NCBI RefSeq assembly: GCF_900104145.1 | Contig: NZ_FNLB01000008.1 | Coordinates: 372,001 to 436,000 of the forward strand | Length of the DNA: 64,000 nt | Direction: 5' to 3' | DNA from: Pseudovibrio sp. Tun.PSC04-5.I4 | GTDB lineage: Bacteria > Pseudomonadota > Alphaproteobacteria > Rhizobiales > Stappiaceae | Part shown: one piece after another, positions 1 to 8,072 of the stretch | Layout of the letters: each line of letters starts with the position of its first letter | How positions within the stretch are numbered: position 1 is the first letter of the stretch | Position numbers and translations under genes: made by a program | Notes under the pieces: model-generated | What the model saw: only the letters and a program-made list of their open reading frames with translations | Told to the model about the DNA's origin: nothing | The model's database searches: none

Positions 1-2
1 TG

Positions 3-344
3 CTTTTGCCATCCGCCACCTCAATCATCCGGCCATTTGTCGACAGGCTTTTCATTGAGCAGGGCATTCCCGAGCCGGATCAGGCAATAGAGACGGTCTC
101 GGATTCCTTTGGCCGTGCCTTTACCGGGAAATATAGTGCGGTCTGGATCATTTCACGCGGAGTGATTGCCCGTGAAATTGACAGCGGCCAGTTTGTGGAA
201 CTGCCTATCGATACGCGCGCAACACTGGGCTCCGTGGGCTTGAATATGCGGGCGGGTGACGTGCTGGACAGTGCGGCGCAGTGCTTTGCCGATATCTTGA
301 AGAACCTGAGTGAGAAACAGGCCTCCCCCGCTCTGGCTGGCTGA
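3..344 (+). CDS. LysR-type transcriptional regulator, C-terminal part (cut by window edge)
   Basis: The reading frame is open from the window edge, so only the last ~113 residues are present and the true start lies outside. The segment looks like the end of a LysR effector-binding domain: a strand with WIISRGV, then a basic/acidic turn, LPIDTRATLGSVGL and a final helix (VLDSAAQCFADIL). The TR.TLG.VGL pattern is typical of the PcaQ/GbpR branch of LysR regulators. It lies upstream of and in the same direction as the TRAP transporter at 580-3485, so it could regulate it, but nothing visible proves this. The helix-turn-helix is not in view. Confidence 0.7.
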   Translation, partial: LLPSATSIIRPFVDRLFIEQGIPEPDQAIETVSDSFGRAFTGKYSAVWIISRGVIAREIDSGQFVELPIDTRATLGSVGLNMRAGDVLDSAAQCFADILKNLSEKQASPALAG

Positions 345-579
345 GTTTTAAGGTGCATATTGATATCCAAAGTGGCATGAAAAGCTTGGTATTTTTCATT
401 ATTCATTTTGAAAAGTATATGCAATTCTCCGAATTCACAGTGGTGATTCATCAGGGGTACTTGGCGGCTCACCCACATCGTGAATAAGAATTTGATGCCT
501 TCGGGAGATGAGACTGCTGCAATTTGCAGGATCAGGAAGGCTCGTTTGGTTTAGACCATTCTTTAGGGGGGTCATTTTT
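345..579. other. Intergenic region upstream of TRAP operon
   Basis: AT-rich stretch between the LysR tail and dctP. It must hold the TRAP promoter. A purine-rich ribosome site (TAGGGGGG, about 563-571) lies just before the ATG at 580. I see no convincing operator palindrome. Confidence 0.4.
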
Positions 580-1614
580 ATGTTTGGTAATTTCAAAAGC
601 CTTTGTGCTTCTACCGCTCTTTTGCTTGCTAGTGTTTCTATGGCAGGTGCAGCGGACTACACGTTTAAGCTTCACCACTTTTTGAGCCCGAAAGCTCCTG
701 CCCAGACCAAGATGCTGGAACCATGGGCTAAAGCCGTTGAAGAAAATTCCGGCGGTCAGGTGAAAATCGAAATTTATCCGTCCATGTCTCTGGGTGGTCG
801 CCCACCTGAGCTGGTCAATCAGGTGCGCGATGGCGTCGTTGATCTGGTCTGGACGTTGAACGGTTACACTCCAGGTCTGTTCCCACGCACCGAAGTGATG
901 GAGCTACCGCTTGTTTTCCTGAATGATCCACGCGCTGCAAACCTTGCGCTTTACGATATGTTCAAGAGCGAACTTGAAGTTGAGTACAAAGGTCTGGAAG
1001 TAATGTTCCTGCACACACATGCAGGCGCTGGTCTACAGACCCGCAATAAGGAAGTTCGTAGCCCAGCTGACATGAAGGGCATGCGCATCCGCACACCATC
1101 CCGCACGGGGGCATGGGTTATTGAAGCGCTTGGCGCCTCCCCTGCTGCTATGCCAGTGCCAGAGCTGCCAACAGCCCTGCAAAAAGGCGTAATTGATGCT
1201 GCGTTTATTCCATGGGAAATCATTCCGCCGCTGAAGATTCAGGAACAGACTGAATATCAGATTGAGGGTGCTGGTCGTGCGCGCTTTGGAACCTCCGTGT
1301 TCCAGGTGTCTATGAACAAAGCACGCTGGGAAGGTCTGCCAGAAGACATCCAGAAAGCCTTCCGCGACGCCTCAGGCCCTGAATGGTGGGGGAAAGTTGG
1401 TGAAATCTGGCGTGCAACAGATGACTTCGGCATTGGCCTTGCTGTTAAATCCGGCAATAAGCACATCACCCTGACTGACGATGAAACCGCTGTCTTCCAA
1501 GAGGCTCTTGCCCCAGTCGTAGACAGATGGATCAGTGAAGTCTCCGAGAAGGGTATTGATGGCAAAGCTATTGTTGCAAAAGCACAGGCTTTGATTTCCA
1601 AGCACAGCGAGTAG
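580..1614 (+). CDS. TRAP transporter substrate-binding protein, DctP family
   Basis: Periplasmic solute receptor of a tripartite ATP-independent (TRAP) transporter. I chose the ATG at 580, 24 codons inside the longest open frame, because it follows a strong TAGGGGGG ribosome site and begins directly with a signal peptide (MFGNFKSLCASTALLLASV, cleavage near AGA-A). The mature protein of ~320 residues has the DctP pattern, including the GMRIRTPSR segment, where the arginine at ~171 matches the conserved carboxylate-binding arginine of the family. It is followed after 2 nt by dctQ and then dctM, so the three are one operon. The substrate is probably an organic or sugar acid. It cannot be named from sequence alone. 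Confidence 0.92.
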   Translation: MFGNFKSLCASTALLLASVSMAGAADYTFKLHHFLSPKAPAQTKMLEPWAKAVEENSGGQVKIEIYPSMSLGGRPPELVNQVRDGVVDLVWTLNGYTPGLFPRTEVMELPLVFLNDPRAANLALYDMFKSELEVEYKGLEVMFLHTHAGAGLQTRNKEVRSPADMKGMRIRTPSRTGAWVIEALGASPAAMPVPELPTALQKGVIDAAFIPWEIIPPLKIQEQTEYQIEGAGRARFGTSVFQVSMNKARWEGLPEDIQKAFRDASGPEWWGKVGEIWRATDDFGIGLAVKSGNKHITLTDDETAVFQEALAPVVDRWISEVSEKGIDGKAIVAKAQALISKHSE

Positions 1615-1616
1615 CT

Positions 1617-2129
1617 ATGGGCGCCTTTCAAAAACTCGGACGCACCGGCCTCGCCGGTGCTTTCGAAAAGATCATCGTAGGCTGGGCGTTGGCCGGAGGA
1701 CTTGTTCTTCTGGCCGTGGTCTTTGTAAATATCTATTCAGTCGTCGGGAATATATGGGCCAGCCCCTTCCCCGGTGATTTTGAATTGACTGAGATTGGTG
1801 TCGCGATCGCTGTCTTCTCGTTTCTTCCCTTCTGCCAGATCACCGATGCCAACGTCACCGCTGACATCTTCACCAGCAAAGCGCGACCACGGGTGAAGGC
1901 GTTCTTTGCCGTCATAGCTTCGTTGGTTGCACTTGGCTTTGGTGTGCTTTTGGTGTGGCGTATGTACCTCGGCATGTCAGACCAGAGGGAATATGAGTAC
2001 ACCACCACGATTTTGCAGATCCCCGTTTGGTACGCCTATATCCCTGTGCTGATCTCGCTCGGGCTGCTCAGCATTGGCGCCTTCATCACCCTGAATGAGA
2101 CAACCAGAGAGTTGACCCGGAGAACATAA
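1617..2129 (+). CDS. TRAP transporter small permease, DctQ family
   Basis: 170-residue inner-membrane protein with four hydrophobic segments (roughly residues 18-45, 55-75, 95-115 and 135-155), the standard DctQ topology. It forms the membrane complex with the DctM subunit encoded immediately downstream (stop and next ATG abut at 2129/2130), and receives ligand from the binding protein encoded upstream. Sequence conservation in this family is low, so the call rests on length, topology and position. Confidence 0.88.
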   Translation: MGAFQKLGRTGLAGAFEKIIVGWALAGGLVLLAVVFVNIYSVVGNIWASPFPGDFELTEIGVAIAVFSFLPFCQITDANVTADIFTSKARPRVKAFFAVIASLVALGFGVLLVWRMYLGMSDQREYEYTTTILQIPVWYAYIPVLISLGLLSIGAFITLNETTRELTRRT

Positions 2130-3485
2130 ATGGCGGCAAGTATACTCATGGGCTTTGGTGCCCTCGCCACTCTGGTGTTCCTCATCGTCATTCGCATTCC
2201 CATCGCCTACGCTATGATCCTCGTGGGCGGTGTCGGCATCACCTGGTTCAACGGGCCAATGCTGCTGCTCAGCCAGCTAAAGACATTGGCTTATGGACAG
2301 TTTGCTATCTATGATCTCTCAGTTATTCCACTGTTTGTATTGATGGGTGCACTCGCCTCCAAAACCGGTTTGAGCCAATCCCTGTTCCGCGCCGCCAATG
2401 CGTGGCTGGGTTGGATGAAGGGCGGCACGGCTATGGCCGCCATCGCCTCTTGTGCTGGCTTTGGCGCAGTCTGCGGGTCATCGTTGGCGACTGCCTCCAC
2501 CATGGGCAAGGTCGCCCTGCCAGAGTTGAAGCGCTACAATTATTCCGGTGCGCTCGCAACAGGTACGCTTGCGGCTGGTGGTGTTCTCGGCATTCTCATT
2601 CCGCCAAGTGTGGTGCTCATCATCTACGCGGTGATTGTGGAGGCCAACATCGTCACTATGTTTGTGGCGGCGTTCATTCCCGGCATACTCGCCGTGCTCC
2701 TGTTCCTAGGTGTCATCGCCCTTTATGTCATGGTCAGCCCCTCTTCCGGCCCTGCAGGAGGCGCTGGAAGCCGTGAGGAATTCCGCGCCGCAACCATTGG
2801 CGTACTACCAGTTTTCACCGTCTTTGGTCTTGTCATCGGCGGTATTTATTTCGGGTTCTATAACCCCACGCCTGCTGCGGCTGTTGGCGTCTTCCTTGTC
2901 ATGGTCTTCGGGCTCATTCAACGCAATCTTTCAATGGGAGATATGGTTGAAGCGCTAAAGGAAACGGCAGCAACCTCTGGCATGATCTACCTGATCCTGC
3001 TGGGTGCAGAGCTTTTGAAAATCTTCATGTCCCGCATTGGTCTGCCGCAAGAAACCGCGGCTTGGATTGCCGGCTCCGGTTTGGAACCAATGACTGTGCT
3101 GCTGCTGATCTTGCTGGCTCTGATCGCACTTGGATGCCTGATGGACAGCATGTCCATGATGTTGCTGGTGATCCCCTTTTTCTGGCCAGTTCTGATGGAG
3201 CTGAACGGCGGCATGTACCAAATCGCCGATGGCGCTGGGTATGGTATGAGCACAGAAGACCTGAAAATCTGGTTCGGCATCCTCTCGCTCATAGTTGTGG
3301 AGCTTGGGCTGATTACGCCGCCTGTTGGCATGAATGTGTTTGTTATTTCGGCTTTAGCGAAAGACGTTCCCATGAGCGAAACCTTTAAAGGGGTCGCTCC
3401 CTTTTTCGGGGCGGAGTTGGTGCGTGTTGCCATTCTGGTGAGCTTCCCAGCGATTACACTCTGGCTCCCCCGAATGCTCTCTTAG
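2130..3485 (+). CDS. TRAP transporter large permease, DctM family
   Basis: 451-residue polytopic membrane protein with about 12 hydrophobic segments. Typical DctM motifs are visible: the glycine/alanine-rich GFGAVCGSSLATASTMGKVALPE loop region near residue 110-135, GVLGILIPPSVVLIIYA near 150, and the second inverted-repeat half with LMDSMSMMLLVIPFFWP and ELGLITPPVGMNVFV. It is the ion-coupled translocating subunit. Last gene of the dctPQM operon and convergent with the LacI-type gene at 3738. Confidence 0.93.
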   Translation: MAASILMGFGALATLVFLIVIRIPIAYAMILVGGVGITWFNGPMLLLSQLKTLAYGQFAIYDLSVIPLFVLMGALASKTGLSQSLFRAANAWLGWMKGGTAMAAIASCAGFGAVCGSSLATASTMGKVALPELKRYNYSGALATGTLAAGGVLGILIPPSVVLIIYAVIVEANIVTMFVAAFIPGILAVLLFLGVIALYVMVSPSSGPAGGAGSREEFRAATIGVLPVFTVFGLVIGGIYFGFYNPTPAAAVGVFLVMVFGLIQRNLSMGDMVEALKETAATSGMIYLILLGAELLKIFMSRIGLPQETAAWIAGSGLEPMTVLLLILLALIALGCLMDSMSMMLLVIPFFWPVLMELNGGMYQIADGAGYGMSTEDLKIWFGILSLIVVELGLITPPVGMNVFVISALAKDVPMSETFKGVAPFFGAELVRVAILVSFPAITLWLPRMLS

Positions 3486-3543
3486 GTTTCTGAAACGCCT
3501 GTTGCCCGCATCAAAAAACAGGTTCGGGCAGAACGGTCTGGTT

Positions 3544-3600
3544 GTAAAGTTCAGGCATTTTGAGCAAACCGAACTTTACGGGGAGCGTCGGTGACGCCCC
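3544..3600. terminator. Two adjacent hairpins between convergent genes
   Basis: A 9-bp inverted repeat (GTAAAGTTC at 3544-3552 and GAACTTTAC at 3571-3579) is followed at once by a compact hairpin, GCGTC-ggt-GACGC (3585-3597), flanked by G and C runs. They sit between the ends of the TRAP operon and the LacI-type gene. Neither has a clear U-tract, so intrinsic termination is only a suggestion. Confidence 0.4.
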
Positions 3601-3737
3601 ATCAAAAAACCGAGGGAAAGTGGTTCTATCTTCACTTCATCCTCGTATATTCTCTGAGCAGGTATGTATGCAACAACGCACATCGAACACAGAGCTGAAA
3701 GTTGGTGTGCCGACGTGTTTATTGGCTGAAAATCAAA

Positions 3738-4742
3738 TTAGATAGCTCGGCAGGATTGTCTAACGAGCATTGTGGGAGCAAAAACTTGACTGTGGCCTCT
3801 TGGCGATAATTCTCCTCGAATTTCCGAAAGCAACGTTGATATTGCAGCAACCGCCATTTCTTCTATCGGTTGGGAAACCACGGTAATTGGTGGATAAATG
3901 TAATCGGAGAGCTCAAAATTATCTATGCCAACAACAGAAACATCCTTCGGGTAATTTAGCCCCATGTTTCGGAGACCACGTAAAATACCAATGGTCATCA
4001 TGTTGTTAAGGCTTAAAACAGCAGTTGGTGGGTTTTCAGAGGACATCACCTGCTGGATTTTGGCAAAGGCAACGTCTTGATCAAACTCCGCATCGATGAG
4101 CATGGTCGGGTCCAAACATAAGCCATGCTTTGCAAGGGCGGATAAGCACCCTTCCACCCGGTTCCTGATAGAGGAGACATCCCGCGTACTGACAAATATC
4201 GCCAAGTTTCGATGACCTAAGCTCAGCAGATATTCCGTCGCGAGTTGCCCTGCGTTATTATGATCAGACAAAATGGAATTATAAGGTAATTTCTCAATAT
4301 AACTGTCTAGTAAGACAACAGGAAATTCGACTTGCGCCTCAAACCAGCTGCCGTAATCTGAACTAGACAGAGTAGGGATATGAATGAGCCCAGCAACGCG
4401 CTGCATACTCATCATCTGAATGACCTTCATCTCAATCTGTGTATCTTCATCACTTGAATACACCATGACCATGAAACCAGCTTCAATACATGCTCTTTCA
4501 ACCAGCTTGGCTGCACGGGCAAAATGCGGGTTCGCGATATCAGGGACAATCATACCAATTAGCTTGGAGCTTCCGCTCCGCAGGCTGCGAGCCGCTGAAT
4601 TGGGCCGGTAGCCAATTTGCTTCACCGCCGCCAATACTTTTTTGCGCGTCTCTTCTTTAACCGGGACAGTCGCGTTAAGCGTAGCGGATACCGTTGAGGC
4701 GGAAACACCGGCGAGTTTTGCTACGTCTTTTACTGTTGCCAT
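3738..4742 (-). CDS. LacI-family transcriptional regulator
   Basis: 334-residue sugar-responsive repressor. I start it at the ATG at 4742 (MATVKDVAKLAGVSASTVS), since the longer open frame adds 13 residues that overlap the operator. An N-terminal helix-turn-helix (residues ~4-23) and hinge (GYRPNSAARSLRSG) are followed by a periplasmic-binding-like effector domain (KLIGMIVPDIANPHFARAA onward). It is transcribed away from the ABC sugar operon. Two palindromes of the LacI-family type lie in the shared promoter region, at 4775-4790 and 4872-4887, so it very likely controls that operon and itself. The inducer is presumably the sugar imported or released by the GH116 enzyme. Confidence 0.92.
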   Translation of the reverse strand: MATVKDVAKLAGVSASTVSATLNATVPVKEETRKKVLAAVKQIGYRPNSAARSLRSGSSKLIGMIVPDIANPHFARAAKLVERACIEAGFMVMVYSSDEDTQIEMKVIQMMSMQRVAGLIHIPTLSSSDYGSWFEAQVEFPVVLLDSYIEKLPYNSILSDHNNAGQLATEYLLSLGHRNLAIFVSTRDVSSIRNRVEGCLSALAKHGLCLDPTMLIDAEFDQDVAFAKIQQVMSSENPPTAVLSLNNMMTIGILRGLRNMGLNYPKDVSVVGIDNFELSDYIYPPITVVSQPIEEMAVAAISTLLSEIRGELSPRGHSQVFAPTMLVRQSCRAI

Positions 4743-4774
4743 TTGTCTTGCTATCTCGTAGGGAATCAATAATA

Positions 4775-4790
4775 ATCGCAACGTTACGAT
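4775..4790. promoter_or_regulatory. Probable LacI-type operator O1 (imperfect palindrome)
   Basis: ATCGCAACGTTACGAT matches the perfect palindrome at 4872-4887 in 15 of 16 positions. It lies 32 bp upstream of the regulator start, suggesting autoregulation. Confidence 0.75.
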
Positions 4791-4871
4791 TTGGATTTCG
4801 GCTCAAATTAGCTAGTTTGGAGCATCTAAACAAGTTTCAATTTAGGATATCAGCATTTTTTTTGACCAACT

Positions 4872-4887
4872 ATCGTAACGTTACGAT
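4872..4887. promoter_or_regulatory. Probable LacI-type operator O2 (perfect 16-bp palindrome)
   Basis: ATCGTAACGTTACGAT is a perfect palindrome with the central CG typical of LacI-family operators. A TTGACC hexamer (4862-4867) ends 4 bp upstream and could be a -35 element, which would place the operator in the promoter spacer. It is 27 bp upstream of the binding-protein ATG. Its centre is 97 bp from that of O1. Confidence 0.8.
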
Positions 4888-4914
4888 CCATGTTTATCTT
4901 GGGAGGGTAGATGT

Positions 4915-6201
4915 ATGCACTTTGTTAGTAAGAGATTGAAAAAAATTGGTTTGTTGGCTTGCTCCGCATTGCTGGCCGGCACGCTTTCTTCCGCTTATGC
5001 CGGTTCACAGGTCAGCGCAGACCTAAAACTGCAGACATTCGGAGGAGACGCACAGCTCGATGCTGCAAAGGCTGCAGTTATCCGTTTCAATGAAGACTAT
5101 CCAAATGTCAAAGTTGAGGTGTCTATTGATCCAATCTCGAATGGCTGGGGTGCATTTGTCACCAAAGTGTTTTCTCAGTTTAATGCCGGAAATAGCTATG
5201 ATGTCTATCATACCGCAGTTGAGACGCTCCACGCATTAGCAGCCCGTGATCTCGTGATCTCGTTAGATGATAAGTATAAAACCCTGGACGAAATTGAAGA
5301 TTTTGACCCACGTTTGTTCGAGCTCTCCAAGTATAAGGATAAAGTTTACTTTATTCCAAGCACTTGGAATAACATCATGGTCAACTACAATCGCGCACTC
5401 TTTGATGAAGCGAAGATTGAATACCCTAAATCAGACTGGAACTGGCAGGACTTCACTGCAGCAGCCCAAGCTCTCACGAAGAGAGACAGCGACGGTAATG
5501 TCATCCAGTTTGGCTACGAGGTTCCAGGCAACTTCTTTATCTCCATGCCATGGTTTTTCACCAACGACACATCAATCGTCAATGATGACTGGACGGAATC
5601 CAACATGTTGGATCCAAAGGTCGCTGAAACGCTGCAGTATCTTTATAATCTGATCCACAAATATAAAGTATCGCCTGTCCCAACCTCAAGTCTTATGGAT
5701 AATCAGTTTTTTGCTGGTCAAATTGGCATGATCAGTCGAGGGCATTGGATTGTCCAAAATGCAATTTCGTCAAAGATGGACATGGATGTTGTTCCTCCGG
5801 CAAGCAATAGGGTTGCAACAACGGTTATTGGCTTTGGAGCCTATGGGATCTCCAGAGATTCAGAGCAAAAAGAATTGGCTTGGGCTTTGATTCAAGAGCT
5901 CTTGAGCAAGGAATCTCAAATACATGAGACCAAGCTGGGTGGCGCAATTCCTGGACGAAAATCTATCGCCAAAATCGATGAATTTCTGTCTTTCCCGCCA
6001 AGCGCCGAGCTATACTATGCAACTCTGCCAAGCACCCGCGCAGTTCCTTCTCCTGTCAACTTTCAGGAAATTGAAAAGATCTATTCACGCAACTTCCTAG
6101 CAATGATGTCTGGAGAGCTTTCAATTCAAGAAGGTGTTGAGCGCACCCATAAAGAATTCAACAAGTCATTCAGTCGGGCAAAGCGAATTACAGGCAATTA
6201 A
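4915..6201 (+). CDS. Sugar ABC transporter substrate-binding protein (family 1)
   Basis: 428-residue periplasmic receptor. The ATG at 4915 follows a good ribosome site (GGGAGGG, 4901-4907) and opens a signal peptide (KKIGLLACSALLAGTLSSAYAG). The mature protein has the family 1 oligosaccharide-binding pattern: LKLQTFGGDAQLDAAKAAV near the N-terminus, FIPSTWNNIMVNYNRALFDEA in the middle and KELAWALIQELLS toward the end. First gene of the ABC/GH116 operon and adjacent to the O2 operator. A stable hairpin separates it from the permeases, as is common where the binding protein must be made in excess. Confidence 0.92.
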   Translation: MHFVSKRLKKIGLLACSALLAGTLSSAYAGSQVSADLKLQTFGGDAQLDAAKAAVIRFNEDYPNVKVEVSIDPISNGWGAFVTKVFSQFNAGNSYDVYHTAVETLHALAARDLVISLDDKYKTLDEIEDFDPRLFELSKYKDKVYFIPSTWNNIMVNYNRALFDEAKIEYPKSDWNWQDFTAAAQALTKRDSDGNVIQFGYEVPGNFFISMPWFFTNDTSIVNDDWTESNMLDPKVAETLQYLYNLIHKYKVSPVPTSSLMDNQFFAGQIGMISRGHWIVQNAISSKMDMDVVPPASNRVATTVIGFGAYGISRDSEQKELAWALIQELLSKESQIHETKLGGAIPGRKSIAKIDEFLSFPPSAELYYATLPSTRAVPSPVNFQEIEKIYSRNFLAMMSGELSIQEGVERTHKEFNKSFSRAKRITGN

Positions 6202-6212
6202 TTCGCTAATTC

Positions 6213-6242
6213 CACCTCCTCTGACTTAGGTTAGAGGAGGTG
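6213..6242 (+). terminator. Intercistronic hairpin after binding-protein gene
   Basis: Perfect 10-bp inverted repeat CACCTCCTCT / AGAGGAGGTG with a 10-nt loop, 12 bp after the stop codon. No U-run follows, so it is more likely an mRNA-stabilising or partial-termination element than a full terminator. Confidence 0.6.
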
Positions 6243-6314
6243 CCTACCAAGTAAGTTTAGTTTCTTCTGTCGCCCGTCGAGCATCCCCTGAGTTCAATTT
6301 GGAAGTCAACTACA

Positions 6315-7211
6315 ATGCCTGTCGCTGCCAAATCTGACATGCGAAAATCCCAATCCCGTGCTGCTTTGTTTTTCGTGGCACCCTCATTCCTACTTTATCT
6401 GACTTTCGTCATTGCTCCTGTTTTTCTAACGATATTTCTGAGTTTTACTTATTACGATGTGAATTTTGGTGCATTCTGGGTCGGTCTGGAGAATTATCAA
6501 AGGTTCTTTTCAGAAGATAGATCCCTTCAGATCGTAAAGAACACATTCTTTTTCACGTTCTTTGCTGTTACGTTGAATGTGAGTGTTGGTCTTATTCTTG
6601 CTCTTGCCTTAAACCGGGCGATGCCTGTAGTTCTTCTTTACTTCTTCCGCCTGGCATTTTTTCTTCCGGTGATTATTGCCGCTGCCTTCGTCTCAATCGT
6701 ATGGACCCATTTTTACTCAGACGATCTAGGCGTAATTAATTACTTCCTGAAATCCTGGGGTTTTGAAAGAGTTCGGTGGCTCACCACCGGGAGCAATGCA
6801 ATGATGTCTGTCATTATTGTAGATGTTTGGAAAAACACCGGCTTCTTCATGATTATTCTAATCGCGGCCTTGCAAAGTGTGCCGAAGCAACTCACCGAAG
6901 CGGCTCTTTTAGATGGCACCTCCCCGTTGCGTATGTTTTGGCGCATCACACTCCCCTATATTTCCCCTGTGGTGTTTTTCTGTGTGGTCTACGCCACTAT
7001 CGGTGCGCTTCAAGTTTATGAATCCATTGTGATTCTGACCGAAGGTGGTCCCGGAGACGCGACACGATCCATGACTATGTACATTGCAGAAGAAGGGTTT
7101 AGCAGTTTTGAGCTTGGTTATGCAGCGTCAATCTCTGTTGTCCTGACTGTGGTCATTCTTTTTGTTACGATCGGCCAAATGGTGGGATCTCGGTACTGGG
7201 TTAAATACTAG
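6315..7211 (+). CDS. Sugar ABC transporter permease, MalF/UgpA type
   Basis: 298-residue inner-membrane protein with six hydrophobic segments. The binding-protein-dependent permease (EAA) loop is visible as TEAALLDGTSPLRMFWRITLP, near residues 195-215, which docks on the ATPase. It pairs with the permease encoded 9 bp downstream. It belongs to the CUT1 carbohydrate uptake group by family pairing with a family 1 receptor. Confidence 0.93.
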   Translation: MPVAAKSDMRKSQSRAALFFVAPSFLLYLTFVIAPVFLTIFLSFTYYDVNFGAFWVGLENYQRFFSEDRSLQIVKNTFFFTFFAVTLNVSVGLILALALNRAMPVVLLYFFRLAFFLPVIIAAAFVSIVWTHFYSDDLGVINYFLKSWGFERVRWLTTGSNAMMSVIIVDVWKNTGFFMIILIAALQSVPKQLTEAALLDGTSPLRMFWRITLPYISPVVFFCVVYATIGALQVYESIVILTEGGPGDATRSMTMYIAEEGFSSFELGYAASISVVLTVVILFVTIGQMVGSRYWVKY

Positions 7212-7220
7212 GAGAGAACC

Positions 7221-8060
7221 ATGCAAACGAAGCAAACTAAAAAACTCATAGACCGAGCAATCCTTTTGGTTACCTTTTTGCTTGCTCTTACAATGTTGGT
7301 TCCATTCGCCTGGTTATTCAGCATGTCATTCAGGCCGGCAGCAGAAGCCTATCAAATGCCGCCTAGTTTTCTTCCCGGAACACTAAATCCAGAGAACTAC
7401 TTTAAGGTTTTTGAATCCACGGTTCCCTTTTTGAAAATCTACTGGAACTCAATCCTAGTTGCCTCCTTGGTAACAATTGGGCAGCTCGTCACCTGCAGCC
7501 TCGCCGCCTTTGCATTTTCGCGCCTTAACTTCCGAGGTAGAGATAGCCTGTTCTTTATCATGTTGATTGGACTAATGTTTCCAGCACAAGTCACCATCAT
7601 TCCAATCTATCTGGGATATGCAAAAGTCGGCTTACTTAACAATCCTTATGGATTGGTGCTTATGTACTTAACCACCAGCTTTGGCGTTTTTCTCATACGC
7701 CAGTTCATGATGTCTCAACCGAAAGTACTGGAAGAAGCCGCACTGATGGATGGGGCCGGTTATATGAAGATCTTTTGGCGCATTTCGCTTCCCCAATTAC
7801 GACCTGCTTTAGCTGCTCTGGCAATCATCGCTTTCACTCAAACATGGAATTTCTATTTTCAAGCTCGAGTGTTGCTTGAAAGCCAGGATGCAATGACCCT
7901 CCCCGTAGGCATGGACCTACTGCGAGGATTTCTGGCGCAGGGCAATCTTTCCGTCGTTATGGCTGCCATGAGCATGGCAATTCTTCCCGTTGTCCTGGTT
8001 TTCCTCATTGCCCAGAAAATGGTCATTGAAGGTGTAACAATGAGCGGCATTCGCGGCTAG
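7221..8060 (+). CDS. Sugar ABC transporter permease, MalG/UgpE type
   Basis: 279-residue inner-membrane permease, preceded by GGAGAG as ribosome site. Six hydrophobic segments. The EAA loop reads EEAALMDGAGYMKIFWRISLP near residues 173-193. It forms a heterodimer with the preceding permease. Translationally close to the GH116 gene (12-bp gap). Confidence 0.93.
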   Translation: MQTKQTKKLIDRAILLVTFLLALTMLVPFAWLFSMSFRPAAEAYQMPPSFLPGTLNPENYFKVFESTVPFLKIYWNSILVASLVTIGQLVTCSLAAFAFSRLNFRGRDSLFFIMLIGLMFPAQVTIIPIYLGYAKVGLLNNPYGLVLMYLTTSFGVFLIRQFMMSQPKVLEEAALMDGAGYMKIFWRISLPQLRPALAALAIIAFTQTWNFYFQARVLLESQDAMTLPVGMDLLRGFLAQGNLSVVMAAMSMAILPVVLVFLIAQKMVIEGVTMSGIRG

Positions 8061-8072
8061 CTGAGGTTTAAA

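Noticed and set aside
3560..3745. 61-residue open frame between dctM and the LacI-type gene
   Set aside because: Overlaps hairpin sequences, with no ribosome site and no similarity visible.
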